Assembly: GCA_026724425.1 (NCBI GenBank) | Contig: JAIUCV010000103.1 | Location: 2,232,001 to 2,296,000, forward strand | DNA: 64,000 nucleotides | DNA from: Erythrophleum ivorense | Lineage: Eukaryota > Streptophyta > Magnoliopsida > Fabales > Fabaceae | Reading direction: 5' to 3' | Part shown: positions 26,361-38,441 of the stretch, one piece after another | Layout of the letters: the number at the start of each line of letters is the position of its first letter | Position numbering within the stretch: the first letter of the stretch is position 1 | The notes under the pieces: generated by a model | Databases searched by the model: none | Told to the model about the DNA's origin: nothing | Seen by the model: only the letters and a program-made list of their open reading frames with translations | Program-made: the position numbers and the translations under genes

Positions 26361-27864
26361 AAGAGATTTTATTTAGAATAATTTACGTTAAATTTTTTTA
26401 AGATTTAGTTGAATTATATTTGTTTTTTTTTTATTTTTGATATGAAAAAAAATAAAATTAAGTTAATATTAAGTTCCAATTTGTGACTATTTTCTTAATA
26501 TGACAAAAGAAATAATGAAAAGATTTTATTTTTAAAAAAATATATCTTGTGTAAAAGAAATTAACTTCATTACTAAAAATTAAATTAGAAGAAAGCTGGA
26601 TGTAATTTTTTAAACAAAAACATGAGGTACAATTTGATCAAACCTTTAATATAATTTACTCAAGATTTTGTTATCCTTTTACACGGTCAACATAATAGTG
26701 TCCAATTGGGAATAGACTTGCGTGCTGGTTCGCATAAACATGTCACAGAGGACAACTGTCAATTCATATGGATCGAATTTCAGTTTATATATTATAGTCC
26801 ATTTAGAAAAATAGGCCAATCAAATGATTTTGGCTTCTCTTCAATTTATAGCGAGAACATAATATCTTGTCTAGTATGTTATTATTTTTAATTTTAATTT
26901 TAATTTTTTTTTTAAATTTTGATAAAATCACCCATTTTTTTTTATGTTTGTAAAGACAGAATCAAATTCAATCATCATATAATTAGAAGGAAGCCAGACG
27001 CCAATCAAATATGACCCATATAAATGAAAAAGAAAAAGGAACCCTTCAAAAACTGACATTTGTAACTATGGAACGCACACCTAGGCCCTAACCCATGGAT
27101 GTGGTCAGCGCTTAAGTCAGCGCGCGCACTAACTAACTTAACCCCCTCTCGGTTCACAGAATGGAAAAAATAAGAATAAAAATAAAAAAAACTCCATGGG
27201 ATCTCACACACCCCTTCATGTCCGTCCATTGGAATCACATGTAAAAGCTTTTGATCCACCGCCAATCAACTCAATCTAAGTGCTTCATTACGTCGGCACA
27301 CGATCATTAAGAAAGCATCTATTTAAGGCCTTAAAAAATACAGATATAAACAGAAGCTTGTGTTACATTCCATGAACCACAAAATTGGCTTACTTTTCGG
27401 AGCAACTCCATTGGAGAGATGTTTTGTCTTAGAAAAGAACAGATCAGCTTAGAATGACACGTTTCCAACCTCGGTCCCGACCTAACATAACCCTATGACA
27501 CGCAAGCAGAGACATAATTAAAATTGAGTCTTACACTTTAATCTCTTTTGCCTGTTCATTATTAGTACATGTGAAAATGCCATGATTTAAGCTTTGTTCA
27601 TATATTTAGGGGCAATATGTAGCGGGCCGGTAATATTCCATTGTTTTTATTGCTCTTTGGTGAGATTATCTACTTCTACCTCAAACTCATGTCTCTTTGC
27701 TTAGGCTTATGCTAATAATGTGCCTATTTACTCACACACACACAAAAGCAAAAAATAAATAATAAATAATAAAATATATAACTGTTAAATTTTATTTTCA
27801 ATATATATAAGTGATTTTTTAAATTTAAATAAAAGATATTTTGTAATTAAATAAAAAAATATAA
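26361..27864. other. Intergenic spacer
   Basis: AT-rich. Short open stretches at 26706-26891 (plus) and 27005-27265 (minus) lack any feature that would support a gene. Confidence 0.5.
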
Positions 27865-28181
27865 GGTCTGTTTGATTCTGTTTTTGTTTTAATGTTTTCA
27901 AAACAGATGTTTTTTAAAACAAATTTTGAGAACAAAAAAATTAAAAAATCTGTTTGAATTATTATTTTGAAAAATTGTTGTTTTTTATTTTGTTCCTGAT
28001 TTTGTAGAACAAAAGTTACGAAACACCAAAAAAATATTTTGATTTTTCTGTTTCCGAAAGTAAAATTCTGTTTTTTTGTTTTACAGAACACTTCATTAAA
28101 AATATATTATCAAACAAGTTTTTTTGTTTTTATGTTCTTAAAAACAAAAAATTATTCTAAAAACAAGAAACCAAACAGGTC
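27865..28181. repeat. MITE with about 25-bp terminal inverted repeats
   Basis: The left end reads GGTCTGTTTGATTCTGTTTTT and the reverse complement of the right end reads GACCTGTTTGGTTTCTTGTTTTT. These are degenerate inverted termini around about 317 bases of T- and A-rich DNA with internal GTTTTTT-type repeats. No clean target duplication. The terminal CAAACAGG motif resembles hAT-type MITEs. Confidence 0.6.
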
Positions 28182-28227
28182 ATAGAGTACTTTTTTTCTT
28201 GGCATTCTCTTAAAATTTTGTTTCTTA

Positions 28228-29193
28228 AATTAAATGAGGAAGGCTCGGCGTTCCTCTTAATTGAAAAAAATGGAAGGAGGTTTACATTTGGGGGTGGAGA
28301 TATATGGGGAGGTTGGGAGGGGGGCTTGGGGTTTAATATATAATAATATCATATTCTTTAATTTTTATTATAAAATATTAAAATATAATTACTAATAATA
28401 AATTTTGTAAATGATAATTTTGTAGATAAAGAAGAATTTATATTTAGGTACTTATATTTTTATTGTCAAATTCTTCGATTAAAATATGAAAAATATATAG
28501 TTAATATATAATATTATAATAAATGTATAATTTTTCAATTATTTTTAATAAAACTTAAAAAAATATTTTTTAAAAACATTTGAATTCTTCAAAATATGAT
28601 AATAACATTAAAAAATCATATAGGTGTTTGATTTAAAAATAAAAATAAAAATTTGTTATTATTTAAAAAATAATACTATATAAACAATTGTATATAAATA
28701 ATTCTGTATAAATTTTTTTCTATCTATAAATTTATATACAATTGCTTATAATTTATAATTTTTTATTTTTAAATCATACAATTATATAGTTTTCTAATAT
28801 TATGATAAATGTATAATTTTTGTAAAATATTATTATTTTTTAAAGTATTCAAAATTTTTTAAAAATATTATTAAAAAATAATTTAAAAATCATATATTTA
28901 TTATAATATTATAAATAAATTATACACTTATCATATTTTAATTAAAAATTTGACAATAAAAATATAAATAATTGTATATAATTTTTTTCTTATTTACAAA
29001 TTTATTTTTTATAAAGTTATTATTAATAATTATATTTTAATATTTTATAATAAAAATTATATTATATTATATTATTGTATATAAAAATCCCCCTCCCCAC
29101 TCCCACTCCCCCTCCCACCCTCCCCGTATATCCCCACTCCTCGTATAAAACCCTCTCCCTTTTTCCAATTAAGTTTCTCATTTAATTTTAAAA
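28228..29193. repeat. Large foldback element (near full-length inverted repeat)
   Basis: The left arm (28228-28700) and the reverse complement of the right arm (28730-29193) align almost end to end. Matching blocks include ATTAAATGAG, the G-rich block, TTTTTATTATAAAATATTAAAATATAATTA, and TTATATTTTTATTGTCAAATT. The centre is near 28715, where CAATTGTATATAAAT faces ATTTATATACAATTG. No coding content. Confidence 0.8.
28306..28331 (+). other. G-quadruplex motif in the foldback arm
   Basis: Four G-runs (GGGG, GGG, GGGGGG, GGGG) separated by loops of 5, 1 and 3 bases, fitting the usual G3+N1-7 pattern. The opposite arm at about 29090-29140 is C-rich, so the minus strand carries G-runs there too. 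Confidence 0.6.
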
Positions 29194-29199
29194 AAATTA

Positions 29200-29455
29200 C
29201 TGAAACACAGAAGAAAATAGTTCGTATTCTCTTATTTAATTTAAAAAAGTTTTTTTTTTATCTGAATACGAAGGTATAACTTCTGCATTTTGAAAAAAAA
29301 TCAATTATTTATATTTGGAATAAGTTTTCGCAGGCGGAAGAAAATAGTCCATGTTTTCTTATTTAATTAAAAGAAATGTTACTAAACGCGGATGTATAAC
29401 CTCTGTATTTTGAAAAAAAAAAAAGAAATCAGTTATATATATTTGGAATAAATTT
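29200..29455. repeat. Two diverged tandem copies of a 128-bp unit
   Basis: GAAGAAAATAG recurs at 29210 and 29338, followed in both by TCTTATTTAATT, then a GTATAAC-CTCTG-like block, ATTTTGAAAAAAA and ATATTTGGAATAA. The first copy abuts the right arm of the foldback element and shares the TTTAATT block with it. Confidence 0.65.
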
Positions 29456-29503
29456 TGATAGTTATATGTGTTAAAATTTTTTTAAATTTTTTTCAACTTT
29501 TAT

Positions 29504-29524
29504 GAGAGAGAGAGAGAGAGAGAG
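29504..29524. repeat. (GA)n microsatellite
   Basis: About ten GA dinucleotides, 0.65 kb upstream of the WD40 gene start. Confidence 0.8.
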
Positions 29525-29581
29525 GCCAAAGAGAAGTAAAAAGGCAAAGGGATTTTCAATAAACAATGTGAAAGGTTATAT

Positions 29582-29639
29582 TAAAGTAGGTGAATAATAG
29601 GGTAGCTGGTTAAAGTAGGTGAATAATAGGGTAGCTGGT
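29582..29639 (+). repeat. Perfect 29-bp tandem duplication upstream of the WD40 gene
   Basis: The 29-base unit beginning TAAAGTAGGTGAATAATAGG and ending GTAGCTGGT occurs twice back to back with no mismatch, about 540 bases upstream of the ATG at 30180. A recent slippage or duplication event. Confidence 0.9.
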
Positions 29640-30179
29640 GACCCTGTATTAAAATTGTTAAGATTAAAAAAGAAATCAAATCATCACGCATTGAAAAGTA
29701 CAACTTTGCTCTCTATCATGTGAGATTCCATTATTTCAAAAAATGGACGACGCCTAGATCAAACAACCATCAAATTTTCCTTTGCATTCGCAATTTTCGT
29801 TTTCCTCTTAAAATGTGGAAATCGTTCGTGGCATAATGGAGTGGGTTTTATCATTATAGCCAGGCTTATTTTTGTTGTACATAATGCGCTTTGTTTCTCA
29901 TGAAGTAAAAAAGGTGTATATTAATATTCTAAGGTGATGTACGTATGGACCAAGCCAATCAGGTTTAGGTCTAAGGGACACGTTGCTCAATCTGATTCCC
30001 TGGGTCCAGCATATCCAGGGTGGGTCCCGCCACTCTAGTCATTGGACCACCAAGTCACTCCTCCGTACCTTCTACGCCTGCCACGTGTTCGTCCCTGTAA
30101 ACAACTAATCCCTATCTCAACTACTACTTATATCCCCGCTTCTGTAACTCCGATTCGCTCACTCCCCTACAACTCCAAA

Positions 30180-31310
30180 ATGAATGCCACAAACAATACA
30201 GTGTCCTATAGAATCATCACCACCACTATTCAAAACAAGCCATGTCTGCTTTCTCATGAATCCCTCCTTAACTACCACTGCGTGACTTCTTTCAAAACCC
30301 TAACACCTCACATCACCTGTCTCGCTGTCCAACATAAGCTTCTCTACGCCGCTTCTCTTAATATAATCAACGTCTTCGATGTTTCTCACTACACTCACAT
30401 AGATGCATTCAACGACAACCCGGCCTCAGGATTTGTCAAGTCCATTGCGTTCGGCGATTCCAAGATCTTCACCGCGCATCAAGATTGTAAGATTCGTGTG
30501 TGGTTCATCACTCCCTCCAAACGACACCGTCTCCTTTTCACCCTTCCCACCGTCAAGGATCGCCTGCGCCGTTTCATGCTACCCAGAAACTACGTCCACG
30601 TTCGACGACATAAGAGAAGGCTGTGGATTCAACATTGCGACACGGTGTCGGGTTTAGCCGTGAATGAGGGGCTAATGTACTCGGTTTCTTGGGACAAGAG
30701 CTTTAAGATTTGGGACGTGTCCGATTACAGGTGCATGGAATCCGTGAAGGCACACGAAGACGCCATAAACGCCGTCGCCATTTCGGGGAGCGGAACGGTA
30801 TACACGGCTTCAGCGGATGGGAGTATTAGGGTTTGGGAGAGGGACGAGAAGGTGAAAAAGTATAGATTGGTGAATAATCTAGAGAAGCAGCTGAAATCAA
30901 CGGTGAATGCGCTTGCGCTGAACGGCGATGGGACGGTGCTGTTCGCGGGTGGTTGCGATAGCACGATTTCGATGTGGGAGAGGAAGCAGGGGACAAACGA
31001 CGTCGTGTTGGTGGGAACACTACGAGGTCATAGTGGGGCGATTCTGTGTTTGATCAACGTGGAAGGTTGGATAGCGAGTGGCTCAGCAGATCAGACGGTG
31101 AGGATTTGGGGACAAGAAAGGGGAAGTGGGTATAGCTGCAAAGCAGTGTTAGAAGGTCACGAGAAACCTATCAAGTCATTGGTGGCATTTTCAGGTGGTG
31201 TTGCCGCAAACGGTGTCGTTAGACTTTTTAGTGGAAGCCTTGACGGGGATATTAAGGTGTGGGAGGTATTTGGCTTGAATCTACCTACAAATATGACAAG
31301 TCCTCTTTAA
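30180..31310 (+). CDS. JINGUBANG-like WD40 repeat protein
   Basis: Intronless, 376 residues from the ATG at 30180 (MNATNNTVSY). The frame stays open upstream to 30042, but there is no ATG there, so that part is taken as 5' UTR. The protein is a seven-bladed WD40 propeller. Blades are visible as IKVWE/IRVWE/FKIWD strands, with GH or AH dipeptides (AHEDAINA, GHSGAILC, GHEKPIKS) and SGSADQTVRIW and SGSLDGDIKVW near the end. An insert rich in Arg and His lies between blades 2 and 3 (about residues 120-160). This layout matches the plant JINGUBANG family, whose Arabidopsis founder represses pollen germination and works with TCP4; other members have varied roles. The exact function here is not resolved. 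Codon use is noticeably GC-richer than the flanks. Confidence 0.88.
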   Translation: MNATNNTVSYRIITTTIQNKPCLLSHESLLNYHCVTSFKTLTPHITCLAVQHKLLYAASLNIINVFDVSHYTHIDAFNDNPASGFVKSIAFGDSKIFTAHQDCKIRVWFITPSKRHRLLFTLPTVKDRLRRFMLPRNYVHVRRHKRRLWIQHCDTVSGLAVNEGLMYSVSWDKSFKIWDVSDYRCMESVKAHEDAINAVAISGSGTVYTASADGSIRVWERDEKVKKYRLVNNLEKQLKSTVNALALNGDGTVLFAGGCDSTISMWERKQGTNDVVLVGTLRGHSGAILCLINVEGWIASGSADQTVRIWGQERGSGYSCKAVLEGHEKPIKSLVAFSGGVAANGVVRLFSGSLDGDIKVWEVFGLNLPTNMTSPL

Positions 31311-34300
31311 TATGAAGGTGGTCCTATACGTGTATATCAATGAAAATTATAGTAATTAGGATGATTAAATCCACAGCAATAATTAATAATCAGTACTTGA
31401 TATATAGAGGTAACTGCAGATAAAAAACGTCTCCTTTTGTAGCTGAAGGTATGAAAGTTTAGATCATTAAAGCTCTCTTGAGTTACCTAAATCTGTTTCA
31501 TATTGATTACACTTGCTAAATTGGGCATGCATGTGATTTCCTAGAATTTGCTTTGGGGAAGCAAGCAGAATTTGGTGAGGTGTACTGCATGTGAATATTG
31601 TGTCTTGCTAACTGGAGGCCTCGTACAATCTGAATCAGAATCCTAAAATGCATCCTATATATATATATAGATATATATATATATATATGGTGCTGTTTCC
31701 TACCAAGAAATTTAATTTATCATGCGCAATTGATTGCTCGGCCATTAATCCAAGTCCAAAAATTTCGATCCAAGGTTACTTACTCATCATTATATGTTCG
31801 GTTTGAGTCATCAAAATCAAATTAGCATTCCTGAATGCATTAATTCCAGTAGTGCTTTTGATATAAAAGACAAGGCGGTAACAAGTAACACTTGTTCTTG
31901 AAAAAGCAAGAGAGGACAAATGTGCATTATAGCTTCTCACTAGACATAAAAGTGGAAAGCATGCAGAAGGAGTAGATAGAAATCTTAAAATTCCTGCAGT
32001 TATATATATATATGAGATTGAGTTACTCATATGCTGTGGGTAATTGTATACTAAGAGAAATTAATATTCTTAAAATACTTCACTTAAAAACTTATACCAA
32101 ACTAAAATTTCTTGAAAAGAGTTTTAAAGAAAATGTCGAAAATTAATCTAGGATCTTTCAAGAAAAAAATTGAATTGAACAAACATATAGATATAGATTT
32201 CACTTAATTTTTTTTCCATTAAATTAATGTAATATTTACATTCAATTTACATAAAAATTTCTCCAATACATCCTGCATCTAAACAAACGTGTGCTAATAG
32301 AACTAACATAGATCCGTAGATAATTAGTAGAACTAACATAGATACATAGATAATCACCAGTTAATATTCAGAAACTGCGCTTTCGGCACTCAAGTTATGA
32401 TGATAAATACGACGCGTGGGTTCATAATTATGCTTCCCAAGGAATATGCCCCCCCCCCCTCTCAAAAAAAAAAAAAAGAAAAAAGAAAAATACAAGAGCC
32501 AGTATCGGCATTATGGATTTTTCTTTCGTGGGAAAATTAATCAAAGGCGTCCGAAAATAACATATAACGTGAACGACTCAGTTAAAGTTAAGACTATACT
32601 AAGATACAGCATTCTATAACTATACCTTTCAATTTATTGGGTCCTATAATTAAGTAATTCAGTCGGTCTTAAAATATACTTTTCCTTCTTTTTTATTTTT
32701 AATTATATAGTTTGTATTTGACCAAAAATTCGTATAGTGCGGGTTCGTACGGCCTTCAACAGCGGATTCATGATATGATGTTTTTCCCGGTAATGTTACG
32801 ACTGAAAGTGGAATCGTGGACAAGTGCCCTCCACGTGTTACATTTACGTTTGAGAAACTTTAAAAAATAAAAAGAGGAATTAGATCGATCTCAATTGTGA
32901 AAAAATTGCAATTATTTTGCCAGTGCAGGCGAACATTCATTACTTATTATTTTGTTGTTCTCTATATCTATATTGATTATTTGACATGTGAAGTTGTTAA
33001 AAATAAAAATAATTTTTATATATAAAAAAATTCTTATATTCTTATTTTATTAAAGTAATAAAAATAAATATTATTTAATAATAATTATAATAGAATAATA
33101 TACATTACACAAAATAAAAAAAAAAATTATTTTTTCACGCGTATACGAAACGAGAAAGTATAGCTGCACAGACTAACGAGCTTCTCAATTGTACCATGTG
33201 AAAATGAATAAGCAAGCCATTTTAAAAGAAGAGAGCGAAAAAAAGAGGCTGGCTAGTAGCTACTCCTGAAAGACTTGATCAACCAAGACATGCGTAAACA
33301 CTAAAAAGTGAACTGTCTTTGTGGGTAAAATGAGAGGCCAGATTAGATTAACAATGAAATTGTTTGTTATTTTATAATTGAGTCTAGACTTCCCAATCAA
33401 TTTTTTCAAGAGTATAAAACTTTTGAATTTACTGTTATTTATCTTTTGTTTAAGAAACTAAATACAGGAAAGAATGATGCCAAGGCGCAGGAAGTACGTG
33501 ATGAATAAATACAATAAACTACATAAGGATGAACTTTCGCCGTCCTCATCAAATAGTTTAGTGGCTCCAACTCATTCAGATTATGCTACAGGTTATCAAA
33601 CTCGTTATTATTGGAGGCTAAAATTACTCCACCTGTTTTACCTGGTTCTATAAAATACCAGAAATGAATCAGTTTGTTCATAAAATCAGGCCCGTGTGTG
33701 AGACCACATGGACAAAACTCAGCCCGTGTATTGAGACCACATGTACAAAACTAAGAAACCCAAATGGCCCCCGTGCAATGTTTGGTAAGAAAAAGATAAC
33801 ATTTATAAGGATGAAGATGAAATTAAAAATAAAAATAAATTTTAATAAAATAAGATCTTAAAGTCCATCATTATGTTTGATATAGTATACAATGTGTTTA
33901 GTTAGATAAAAATTCAAAAAAAAAAATACAAGAATAAAAAAAAAATGATCAAGGATTCATAATATCCTTACTACAAAAAAATTATTTGCAAAGAGTTATT
34001 TTCACACCTTTTGGCTTTTTTCATTTTTTTCACATTTTTTATTTAATATTTTATCATTTACTTATCACTTATTTATATTAATTAAATAATCAATACGCAA
34101 TATCAGTGAAAATAACATTTTTAATTCGGGCAATGTTTTCTTCTACGCACGTTTTTTTTTTTATTGGGTAAACTCCTGCACGCAAGTGAGTTTGAATTAT
34201 CTGCTTCATCCATTGCAATTGTGAAGGGGACCAGTATCACCTGCGTTTGTTTTTTGCATCATTCATAGTCACTTTGCAAAATGGCATTTCAGTCATTAAA

Positions 34301-37245
34301 CGCACAATTCCATGGAATGGGCCCCCATTCCATCAATTTTCAGATGGAATGCCAATTTCCAAAAATGTGAGAATGGGTATTCTCAAGGCAATGGAATGAA
34401 GATAAAAACTCCAACCAAACAAGCCTAAATAAGAGAATCTCTTTCCTATTATTCTTACCTACTTCCATTTCCAGCAAACCAATCGCAGCATTAGAATTGA
34501 AGTATCCAGTTTTAAAGACGAAAGACCGATCAATTTCCATACGTTTTGCCTTGTCATACGAAGGAAGAAGAAGAAACCACTCATGATCAAATTCACTTTC
34601 AAATGGAAATAGAGGATGGGGTAAACAAACCTTGGATGACATAATTTAGCCCTGTATTTATCAAACAAACTTAATAAGACCAAAAGGACAATTTCCGTTT
34701 AGTATTTTTTGATTTAAAAAAAATCAAATTGAAAGTCATTTGCACGCATGAGCATGAACAATGGCAACTAAATTTAGTTTTGAATCACAAACAGACGAAG
34801 GTCAACAAAAGTTATTGCCCCAGTAAAGTCTTTCCTGGGACACGGGAAAATTTTACATGTCCACTGATGGTCAACCTTCCATAGCATTTTCGAGCATTAA
34901 GGTAATGTGCTAGTATCTAGTGATTAATGTAATGGTGTTTTGCAGGAACAAAAGCTCTGGCAGGCTCAAAGCATGTCCAGTACGCAAACTAAACAACATA
35001 TGCCCTACATCTTGTCGTCTCTTCATAAACAAGACTTCCAAATCATGCAAATTTTAACAACTAAATGATTCAGACATAACAAATTAGTAATGAGTCCAAC
35101 CCAAAAAAAAAAAAAAACCCATAAGGAAAACCTCATACAAACTTTTAAACGGCATGGGAGTCTAACACAGAGCACCACCATACGACGCATGAATCTCTAT
35201 GGTTTTAAGTAAAATTGGGAATCAAAGAATCATGCATACTCCATTTTTATAGGGAATTCATGAAACCTACTCCCTGCCCTTCTTTAGGGGAGGCAAGCCT
35301 GAACCATTGTATTGACCCAGATAAATTATGGTTTACCTACTCCTTCACATAGCACTGAACAAAGGGTTTTCTTATCATTGTTAAGCAGGAAAAGAGATCA
35401 CCTGGCCTTGCCTCCGTTCATGTTCTTTTAGTCAGCCATTATGTCTTTTTGAACCATAGTTTATTGGTCGGGCCCACCAGATTACCAGATTCTTAACATC
35501 TAGTCTTGTTGATCGACTTCCAAGCTTTTTACACGAAGTCTGTACCACCACCGTGGGCATAACATTATGAAAAATAGAAAAAAGAATAAAATACATCTAA
35601 ATGACTGATAGCATGTATTTGCAAATACTGAAAATGCAACTTCAGCATCCTCTTAGTCTAGAGAGAGATTATCAGTAGCCGAGCCAAGATCTTGGGTTTG
35701 GAGGGTAAAAAAACTTTTTTCATAAAATTTTTTATATCATTTAAAAAAATTTATATTTTTATAGTATATTATTTAGATAAAATACTTCTATTCAAACTTT
35801 TGAATTAAGTTCAATGAGATTAACTCATTGACAATATGTCAACCTTTTTTCTCTCTCTCTCAAATATAGAAACAAGTTCGAATTTAAATGAGCAATATCA
35901 CAAGAATTACCTTTTGTATTAATATCAATAATTTCACTATCTACACATAAAGATATAGCTTTATATCTATTTAGTACTCTTGTAATACATTACAAAGCTA
36001 AACTAAAAAATATATATTATTACTAACAACATCATAATAATTCTATGAACATTTCAAAATAGTACTTTAAAAGAAAAAAAAGTTTATCTGATGAAGCATA
36101 CAAATTTATGACTATCAATTTACAAAATATATACATATATATATATATATATATCTCTCTCCAAAACACAACAAAAATTATTTTATTCAACAATATTTTA
36201 AAAGATTTTAAACTATTTTCAGAGACAATTGTTGATTCATTTGAAAATAATATATTGATATTTAAACTTCTACTCAATTTTTATAGAACTATTAATTATA
36301 AAAATGTATCAAAGGCATGCATAGGTTAAATATAAATTAAAAAATAAAAGAAATATTGGTAGGGGGAGGGATGAGGGTCGTAAAGTCTAATAAATTAAGG
36401 ATAATTTGAAAAAAAGATGAAAAACCGGAAGGAAATGGAAAGAAAGAAAGAAAAATAAGGAGAATATAGTGAAAAGAAAAATGAAATGAAATGAAGGAAA
36501 AGAAAAAAAAAATCCATATGTAGATTTAGTGGGTTGAATTTCAAAAATCCAATAATAAAAAATAATACATGTAAAAGGAAAAAAAAAAAAGAAGGGGGGG
36601 GGGGGGGGTCGTTCCACCCCCCTATAACGAGGCTCCGCCACTTCAGAGAAGCATAGTATACATTTTCCACCAGCGGCTCAAACTATAAATTTGATGATGT
36701 TAACATTTAACGTGGGCATATTCCACAATCCACACTATTTCTTAAGACAGCCATTTCCAAATGTAAAGTAAAAGAGCAAATGGGTAGTTGGGGTAAGGTT
36801 GAGGGGAGGCACAGTCACAAGTTTCTGGACATCGCATTTAACCATTTAGATGTTGAGTAAGAACTGAAAATAGTCAATTTTGATTAAATCCATACTGTGT
36901 CTGTATATTGAGTTTTCTATATTTGTGTCCAACACTATAGCATAAAGACTACCATACAAGCACGCTCAAATGGCTGAGTGAACAAAGAATCTTCCGGCAG
37001 CAGAATGTGTACAATCCAATTTTAATCACAAATTTTCGTTGTTAATTCAATGATTTTTCTCATTACCATATTGAAGAAATAAAGTGTCATTTTAACCTAC
37101 TGGAAAAGAATGCAGAAATATCCCAATTTTATGGTTGATAACTTCGAAAGAACAGAGAATAAATTATATGCAGGAAAAGAGCCGGGAAAAGAAAATTAGT
37201 GAAACACCCTTCCAATTAGAACACTGAATGCAGAATGGACCATTA
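31311..37245. other. Large intergenic spacer, repeat-rich
   Basis: About 6 kb without a supported gene. It holds (TA)n runs near 31657-31688 and 36130-36153, a poly-C/poly-A junction at 32449-32475 and a poly-G run near 36595-36609. A 33-base direct repeat lies at 33689-33721 and 33722-33753. A MITE-like terminus (CCAAACAAGCC) sits near 34413-34427 with a short inverted repeat TGGAATGGG-CC-CCCATTCCA at about 34314-34333. The CT-rich frames at 36387-36670 and the frame at 34340-34683 are judged non-coding. Confidence 0.5.
33689..33753 (+). repeat. 33-bp direct repeat
   Basis: Two adjacent near-identical units containing GAGACCACATG and ACAAAACT, differing at only a few positions. No coding role apparent. 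Confidence 0.75.
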
Positions 37246-37662
37246 CTAGGTCTTGCGACGGAGGCGCTTCCTGAGCTTCTTGTACTTGTGCTTGTTCATT
37301 TTTCGCTTCCTCTTCTTCTTAACACTATCTGCCCAAAGCGTCCGTGCATCATCGGATCCCATGTCCTCGGTATCCGCCAACCCCAATTTTTCGAACTCAG
37401 TTGAAACAACTGGATTAAAGCAATACCCAAATGGGAAAGTAGGAAAAAACTGCAAGCTATGAGAAGAATTCAGCTTGTCTACGCCTGAGAGGCCCCAAAC
37501 AGGAGCTGGGCTGCTAGTGGGATCCGGCATGGTTGTACCCAGCAGGCTTTGGAGGGAGATTGGAGAATCAGTGTATTTCGGAAATAGCGGCGCTTTGATA
37601 GTTGATAGTACTCTTAAGGATGATACTGAGTTTCTGGAAATCTTACGAATCAAGCTAGCCAT
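37246..37662 (-). CDS. Mitochondrial small ribosomal subunit protein mS38 (AURKAIP1/Cox24 domain)
   Basis: Single-exon gene of 138 residues. The N-terminus MASLIRKISRNSVSSLRVLS is Arg/Ser-rich without acids, a typical mitochondrial presequence. The middle is low in recognisable motifs. The C-terminal 28 residues (about 111-138) are the conserved family signature: SVKKKRKRKMNKHKYKKLRK followed by a short Arg-rich end. In mitoribosome structures this basic helix inserts into small-subunit rRNA, and yeast Cox24 loss affects COX1 processing or translation. The gene looks complete, with ATG at 37662 and TAG at 37246-37248. The opposite-strand frames are shadows. Confidence 0.87.
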   Translation of the reverse strand: MASLIRKISRNSVSSLRVLSTIKAPLFPKYTDSPISLQSLLGTTMPDPTSSPAPVWGLSGVDKLNSSHSLQFFPTFPFGYCFNPVVSTEFEKLGLADTEDMGSDDARTLWADSVKKKRKRKMNKHKYKKLRKRLRRKT

Positions 37663-38369
37663 TTACGCAGAGAAGCTTTTGAATAATTATGGAGACCCTA
37701 AAAAAAAAAAAAAAAAGGCGTTGCAGTATGCGGCAATTAGGGGAGATGAAGGCTTAGCCTAGCGAATTCGCAGACGTTATCATCCCCTTGGGCTTCTTGG
37801 CGAAGGTGAAATGGTGGAATGAAGGACAAAAGCGACGTCGTATTTTTACAAGCAAGTGAAAGTAGACCCAATATTGGCATGGGCCGGCCACAGAAAGTTG
37901 TAGCCCATAAAAAGACGGAACAAAATGTTGTTACTTATTAAACAATTATTATAATTGGTTCCAGACCAAAAACCGAAAAGAATTCAGAGTAAGTTATACG
38001 ATTTTTTAATTAAATTATATATTTATTATAATATTATTAAAAAATTATACATTTGTCATATTTTAATTATAATAATTTATAATTAAGATATAAGAAATTA
38101 TATTTAAATCTAATTTTTATAATATCATTTTTTAAATTTAATTTTTAAAAAATTATTATCTTTTCGATTTAATTATTTAAGAATAAAACCTCTCAATTCT
38201 TCAATATATATATATATATATTTCAATTAAAATAATCTCTTTCCATTAGACATAAATGGGATGTCACATGGTAAATAATAAATAACAACCAGCGCATCAA
38301 AAGCTATAAATGCTTTTCAAAATTGCCATCTTAATTGAGATTCAACACTGGGTCGAACCGCAAAAATGA
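37663..38369. other. Spacer between mS38 and tRNA gene
   Basis: The first 150 bases contain the mS38 5' flank, including a 16-base poly-A run at about 37700. From about 37990 the DNA is very AT-rich and resembles the arms of the foldback at 28.2-29.2 kb (TTATTATAATATTATTAAAAA and TTATACATTTGTCATATTTTAATTA patterns), so it may be a relic of the same repeat family. Confidence 0.45.
38362..38366 (-). terminator. RNA polymerase III terminator of the tRNA gene
   Basis: TTTTT on the minus strand, four bases beyond the 3' end of the tRNA, the normal Pol III stop signal. Confidence 0.7.
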
Positions 38370-38441
38370 TGCCCCCATGCAGGATCGAACTACAGACCTT
38401 CAGTTTACAAGACTGACGCTCTACCACTGAGCTATAGGGGC
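38370..38441 (-). tRNA. tRNA-Thr (anticodon UGU)
   Basis: 72 bases, no intron. The acceptor stem GCCCCTA pairs with TGGGGGC, with discriminator A. The D arm is GCTC-AGTGGTA-GAGC. The anticodon stem TCAGT/ACTGA closes the loop CTTGTAA, giving anticodon TGT. The T arm contains TTCGATC. The A and B boxes are intact and no CCA is encoded, as expected for a nuclear gene. Confidence 0.93.

Noticed and set aside
30042..30179. N-terminal extension of the WD40 protein by 46 codons
   Set aside because: The extension would have to start at TTG; no ATG exists in it, and the first ATG in frame is 30180.
34340..34683. Two overlapping minus-strand frames of 100 and 74 codons
   Set aside because: No domain, no intron signals that extend them, and one end lies in a MITE-like repeat terminus.
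36387..36670. Phe-rich minus-strand frames
   Set aside because: Produced by A- and G-rich low-complexity DNA including a poly-G run.
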